Positions 60,475 to 64,000 of a stretch of 64,000 nucleotides of DNA are shown piece after piece. The stretch lies in the NCBI RefSeq assembly GCF_016283395.1, contig NZ_JAEEMU010000034.1:1-64000 (forward strand), written 5' to 3'. The stretch is from Ruminococcus sp. Its GTDB lineage: Bacteria; Bacillota_A; Clostridia; Oscillospirales; Ruminococcaceae. The translations under genes were made by a program, and so were the position numbers. The number at the start of each line of letters is the position of its first letter. Positions within the stretch are counted from its first letter, which is position 1. Under the pieces are notes generated by a model. That model was given only the letters and a program-made list of their open reading frames with translations. It had not been told where the DNA came from and made no database searches.

Positions 60475-61039
60475 ACGCAGAAGTATTGACAATACCATTG
60501 CATTTCACAGTGCTCCCACGCTTCTGGGAGTAAAGTGTGCCAACCTTATTTCATTTGACAGAAATGAGCGGATAATCGCAGAGTATCTTAACGGTTCAAA
60601 AGACGGATTGTCTGAAAAAGGATTGATCGCTGTACAGCTCTGCAAATGCCGTGAACGCACACTTGTATACATATACAACCCGAAAATGCTGACAGCGTGG
60701 CTCAGTATGCCGCAGGTTCAGCAATTCCTTTCAGAATACGGCTATACCTGCGATATGAGCATTGAACAAAAGCTCCGCAGGCTATCATGCCGTATAAGCT
60801 GCGGAAGTTTCCCGCATGAGATAGGAGCATTTCTCGGATATCCCGTTGAGGATATCCGAGGTTTTATCAGTAACAGCGGAAAGAACTGTCTGCTGTGCGG
60901 TTACTGGAAGGTCTATGATAACGCCGAAAAGGCACAGCAGACATTTAAAACTTACGATCGCTGCAGGGATATCCTGTTCGATAGATTAAATCAAGGGCTG
61001 AACTTGTTTCAGGCTATTTCCAAGGAGGAAAATATATGA
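60461..61039 (+). CDS. DUF3793 family protein
   Basis: 192 residues: an N-terminal HSAPTLLGVKCANLISF, then GLIAVQLCKCRERTLVYIYN, RISCGSFPHEIGAFLGYPVE and NCLLCGYWKVYDNAEKAQQT, which are the blocks of DUF3793. The family accompanies DUF2325, flavodoxin and iron transport genes in Clostridia; activity unknown. Cysteine content (nine or so) is high. Coupled to both neighbours. Confidence 0.85.
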   Translation: MSEVERRSIDNTIAFHSAPTLLGVKCANLISFDRNERIIAEYLNGSKDGLSEKGLIAVQLCKCRERTLVYIYNPKMLTAWLSMPQVQQFLSEYGYTCDMSIEQKLRRLSCRISCGSFPHEIGAFLGYPVEDIRGFISNSGKNCLLCGYWKVYDNAEKAQQTFKTYDRCRDILFDRLNQGLNLFQAISKEENI

Positions 61040-61440
61040 AAACAGCAGTAATTTATTGGAGCGGTACAGGCAATACCGAGGCTATGGCCAAGGCAGCAGC
61101 CGAGGGTGCAAATGCAGAGCTTTTTGAGGTATCAGAGTTCAAGGGCAATGCAGCAGACTATGATGCTTTTGCATTTGGCTGTCCTGCAATGGGCGCAGAG
61201 GTACTTGAAGAAGATGTGTTCGAGCCGTTCTTCACATCAATAGAGACTTCACTCAGCGGCAAGAAGGTGCTTCTTTTCGGCTCATACGGCTGGGGTGATG
61301 GTGAGTGGATGCGTAACTGGTATGACCGTACAAAGGCTGTAGGCGCAGAGCTCATCGGCGATGAGGGATTTATTGTAAACGAAGCTGCTTCAGATGACGA
61401 TCTTGCAAAGCTTAAAGAGCTTGCTGCACAGCTTGCATAA
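61036..61440 (+). CDS. Flavodoxin
   Basis: 134 residues. FMN-phosphate loop SGTGNTEAM (11-19) and FMN rings bound by FGCPAMGAEVLEED and FGSYGWGDGEW. A short-chain flavodoxin: small electron carrier that replaces ferredoxin under iron shortage, which matches its position behind feo-linked genes and a metal-type box. Confidence 0.93.
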   Translation: MKTAVIYWSGTGNTEAMAKAAAEGANAELFEVSEFKGNAADYDAFAFGCPAMGAEVLEEDVFEPFFTSIETSLSGKKVLLFGSYGWGDGEWMRNWYDRTKAVGAELIGDEGFIVNEAASDDDLAKLKELAAQLA

Positions 61441-61452
61441 GGAGACAGGTGC

Positions 61453-62979
61453 ATGAAGAAAATTACATCATTTATATGCGCCGCAGCCTGCTTTGCGGCT
61501 GCCGCAGTTCCTTTCACAGCTAATGCTGCCGACGGCGACAAGGTATACGGCACAATGAATATCCCTTATGCTGATTTCTATGCAGCAGAGCTTAATAACA
61601 GCGTTCCCGTTGACGCAGTTTCTTCCGCAACTACAAACAAGTGGAAGGGCAACGCTACAGGAAGCATGGGCGATGACGGAAAGTGGCAGAGCGGCGGACT
61701 TGCCGCAGGTACATTCAATGCCGAGACTGAAAACGGCGGCGGAAAGATACTGGGCGTTACCTATCCCGTTGAGATCGCAAAGGCAGATCTTGAAGCACTT
61801 ACCGATAAATACGGCTTTACAGAGCTTTCCGAAAAGCCAAAGGCATACAAGCCTGTTACAGTTGAAAGCGGCAAGGCTTCTTTTGGCAAGCTTGTGGATA
61901 CAGACGGAGCTGAAACTCTCAGCGGTGAGATGACCGTATCGAGCCTTACAAGCTGGGGCGACTATCAGATAAACGTTAAGGGCATACCTTCCAACTGTGA
62001 TATTTACGGTGTCATCGTAAAGACAAAAGAGGGTACTGATTATGGTATGCGAGCTCTTGAAAATATCTGGCGAAACGGACAGATAGCATGGGGTACAGGC
62101 ATAAAGGAGAAAGAGCCTCACGGCAATACTTTGTCATCGGAACACTACAAGACATCTCAGGGACAGACTGTCACTGATGTAACATTCATCACTCTTGACG
62201 GCTACAGCACTCTTTCGGGACAGAATGGATATCTTCCCATAAAGTTCGCCGACAGCCTTACAGTCGAGAGCGGCAAGTCGGGCAAAGGCTCTGTTACATT
62301 TGACAACTCTGCCTTTCCTGCTGATTACAAGATAAAGGGCGAGGTGGCTGACGGTTTTACAGTATCGGAAAATACAGTAAGCTACAATAACGCTCAGCCG
62401 GGTAAATATACGCTTACTGTTTCCGATGAAAACGGCAAATATTCCGACGTAAGAGGAAGCTTCACACTTACAACTGACGCTATCCCTGTTAAGTATTCCG
62501 ACGGCAAGCTTGTGGCTGCAGACGGTGCTTCTCTGACAGACGCAGCAAACTACCTTAAAAATATCACATCTGTAACAGTTGGCGAAAAGAAGTATGCTAC
62601 AGGCAGACGAGGTGTAACTGTCATTGACTCTCAGACAGGTGAGATCAAGCTTGACGCTAAGTCGGGCGAGGAAAATGTTTTCGACGGCTCAGGCAAGTAC
62701 AAACTCACTGTTGAAGCAACAGGATATGAGAAGAATTATGAATTTGATATAAATGATCAGGCATCAGTAACAGCAACTACTACATCTACTACAACATCAA
62801 CAAATACAGCTTCAACATCCAAGACAACAGCAAAGGCAACAACTACTACAGCTAAAAAGACAACAACTGCTTCAAAGACAGACAGCCCTAAAACAGGAGT
62901 AAGCGGCGCAGCACTGCCCGTTACATTCCTTGCGATTGCAGGAGCATCTGCATTCGTATTCAGAAAGAAGAAATCTTGA
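61453..62979 (+). CDS. Wall-anchored Tp47-domain-C-like protein with Shr/DUF1533-type repeat
   Basis: 508 residues. Signal peptide (FICAAACFAAAAVPFTANA). Residues 30-330 resemble domain C of Tp47-like penicillin-binding proteins (YGTMNIPYADFYAAELNN, VSSATTNKWKG, YGVIVKTKEGTDYGMRALEN). Then a beta-sandwich, then a DUF1533/Shr-like unit (YSDGKLVAADGASLTDAANY). A Thr-rich stalk follows and a sorting-like SPKTG, a membrane helix and RKKK at the end. A cell-surface protein likely working with the next, ferric-reductase-like protein in iron or haem acquisition (inferred). Confidence 0.8.
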   Translation: MKKITSFICAAACFAAAAVPFTANAADGDKVYGTMNIPYADFYAAELNNSVPVDAVSSATTNKWKGNATGSMGDDGKWQSGGLAAGTFNAETENGGGKILGVTYPVEIAKADLEALTDKYGFTELSEKPKAYKPVTVESGKASFGKLVDTDGAETLSGEMTVSSLTSWGDYQINVKGIPSNCDIYGVIVKTKEGTDYGMRALENIWRNGQIAWGTGIKEKEPHGNTLSSEHYKTSQGQTVTDVTFITLDGYSTLSGQNGYLPIKFADSLTVESGKSGKGSVTFDNSAFPADYKIKGEVADGFTVSENTVSYNNAQPGKYTLTVSDENGKYSDVRGSFTLTTDAIPVKYSDGKLVAADGASLTDAANYLKNITSVTVGEKKYATGRRGVTVIDSQTGEIKLDAKSGEENVFDGSGKYKLTVEATGYEKNYEFDINDQASVTATTTSTTTSTNTASTSKTTAKATTTTAKKTTTASKTDSPKTGVSGAALPVTFLAIAGASAFVFRKKKS

Positions 62980-62999
62980 TTAACTCTCCATGATACAAT

Positions 63000-63027
63000 G
63001 ACCTCTGCGGCTCATGCTGCGGAGGTC
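63000..63027 (+). terminator. Hairpin between the wall protein and reductase-like genes
   Basis: GACCTCTGC (63000-63008) pairs with GCGGAGGTC (63019-63027) with one mismatch; no T run, so only partial termination is likely. Confidence 0.5.
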
Positions 63028-63050
63028 AAATACTGTAAAGAGGTAAATAA

Positions 63051-64000
63051 TATGTTATTTTTGATCGCACTTTTCATAGCGGTTATTACCGCATTCTGTC
63101 TTGACAAGCCGCTGAAAAAATGTCCTGCGGCATTTTATGTGACAGCAGCTGTGCTGACCGTGACATCTGTAGTTATTACTCAGTCAGACATAAATATATC
63201 GAGCAGATTTGTCAGAGATTATGTTCTCGGGATATTCTCACGCGGAGCTATGGGCACTGCATTCTGGGCAGTCGTCATGTGGGCAGGAGCACTGCCAAAC
63301 GGTTCAGCTCCCATAAAGAAGCTCATGCCCATACGCGGTGAGCTTTCCATAACAGCGGCTATACTTACTTTCTCGCACATCATCACCTATGGTCTGACAT
63401 ACATCTCAAACCTTATCAAGGGCAGAACAGGCTCGGATTTCGTTATTACAAGCATCGTATGTATCGTAATGGTATTGATTATGACACCGCTGACGGTAAT
63501 GTCAGTGAAGAAGATACGCAAAAAGATGAATGCTAAAACGTGGAAGAAGATACAGCGTTTTGCGTATGTTTTCTACGGCCTTATCTATATCCATATCCTT
63601 GTACTGTTTATACCAAAGGCTCAGAAGGGAAGAGATGGCTATTTTCTCAGCGTACTTGTGTACAGCGCAGTTTTCATCGGCTATGCTGTAATGCGTATCA
63701 GGAAGTATTACATTGCAAATAAAAAGCCAGATAAAAAGCTTGTCCCAAACGCAGTATGTGCCTGCGCTTTTGCCCTGTCGTTTGCACTTGTGGGAGCTAT
63801 TTCATACGGTATGGGAACTAAGTCTGCAAAGCCGTCGGCTGATGTAAGTGAAAATGCGGCGACCTTTACATTTGCCCCTGCCACAACAGTCGTTACGGAA
63901 GAAGCTGTGACTACTGCAAGCGACAGCAAAAAGACTTCCGAAACCACAGTGGGCACAACATCAAAAACTACAGTCACAGAGCCTGCAACCTCAAATAAAA
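63051..64000 (+). CDS. Ferric-reductase-like membrane protein, C-terminus beyond the window
   Basis: ATG 63051 after AAAGAGGTAA; the frame stays open for 316 codons to the window edge. About six hydrophobic helices contain histidines placed as in FRE/MsrQ-type haem-binding membranes (LTFSHIITYG, YGLIYIHILVLF). After a last helix (AFALSFALVGAISYG) comes a Thr/Ser/Glu-rich extracellular stalk, probably leading to a further domain such as an FMN-binding one outside the window. It may reduce Fe(III) at the surface to feed FeoB. Confidence 0.75.

Overview
The window looks like a genome of the Ruminococcus / Oscillospiraceae group (Gram-positive gut Firmicutes, moderate to low GC). Support comes from a Ruminococcus-style dockerin repeat (31504-31689), a cell-wall Tp47-like surface protein, DUF6110 next to a metal P-type ATPase, strong AGGAGG ribosome sites, TTG/GTG starts and sigma-A promoters with 17-base spacers. 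No rRNA, tRNA, CRISPR array or IS transposase was recognised. | Positions 1 to about 41.9 kb are most of an integrative and conjugative element (ICE) whose left end lies outside the window. First comes a block of small accessory genes (anti-restriction-like ArdC/ArdA families, DUF4314, LPD28, YodL-DUF3846, a Dam-type methylase, two ribbon-helix-helix-like proteins). Then a surface module: transglutaminase-like lipoprotein, a 1266-residue NlpC/P60-SpaA adhesin and a class B sortase. Then the mating apparatus: VirB2-like pilin, Toprim primase, VirD4, VirB6-like, PrgI/VirB3-like, two VirB4-related proteins, a HipA-fold kinase, an HhH protein, a P60-like protein and an ArdA-like protein. Next are a probable oriT, a MobC-like protein and a MobP-type relaxase. 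The far end holds an XRE repressor, a sigma-like HTH protein, small proteins and three large serine recombinases. | Scattered in the ICE are AT-rich cargo loci. An AgrA/AgrC-like LytTR two-component pair (28058-30081) has a promoter with a 20-base-period direct repeat. Exactly the same promoter architecture stands before a lipoprotein locus at 1.6 kb and before a truncated secreted protein plus lipoprotein locus at 30.1 kb, so I infer one ICE-wide regulon of exported proteins. At three loci a broken signal-peptide-bearing gene precedes an intact lipoprotein or membrane protein, which would fit decayed effector plus surviving immunity gene pairs. An AAA+ ATPase and a subtilase with its own operator-bearing promoter sit between recombinase genes 1 and 2, and an ApeA-like HEPN protein follows recombinase 3: two probable defence cargoes at the integration end. 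| From about 44.2 kb the window looks chromosomal and is a metal-homeostasis region: an ATC-hydrolase-like protein, an esterase, four small methyltransferases, an AraC regulator, DUF6110 plus a P-type ATPase, a DtxR/MntR-like regulator, a further methyltransferase, a ZIP transporter, enolase (minus strand), FeoA-FeoA-FeoB with a cysteine-rich FeoB partner, DUF2325, DUF3793, a flavodoxin, a Tp47-like wall protein and a ferric-reductase-like membrane protein running off the right edge. An 18-base box of the form TGTTA-N8-TAACA recurs at eight places here, mostly just downstream of a -10 box, including before the DtxR-like gene itself; I infer a local metal-responsive regulon that includes enolase.
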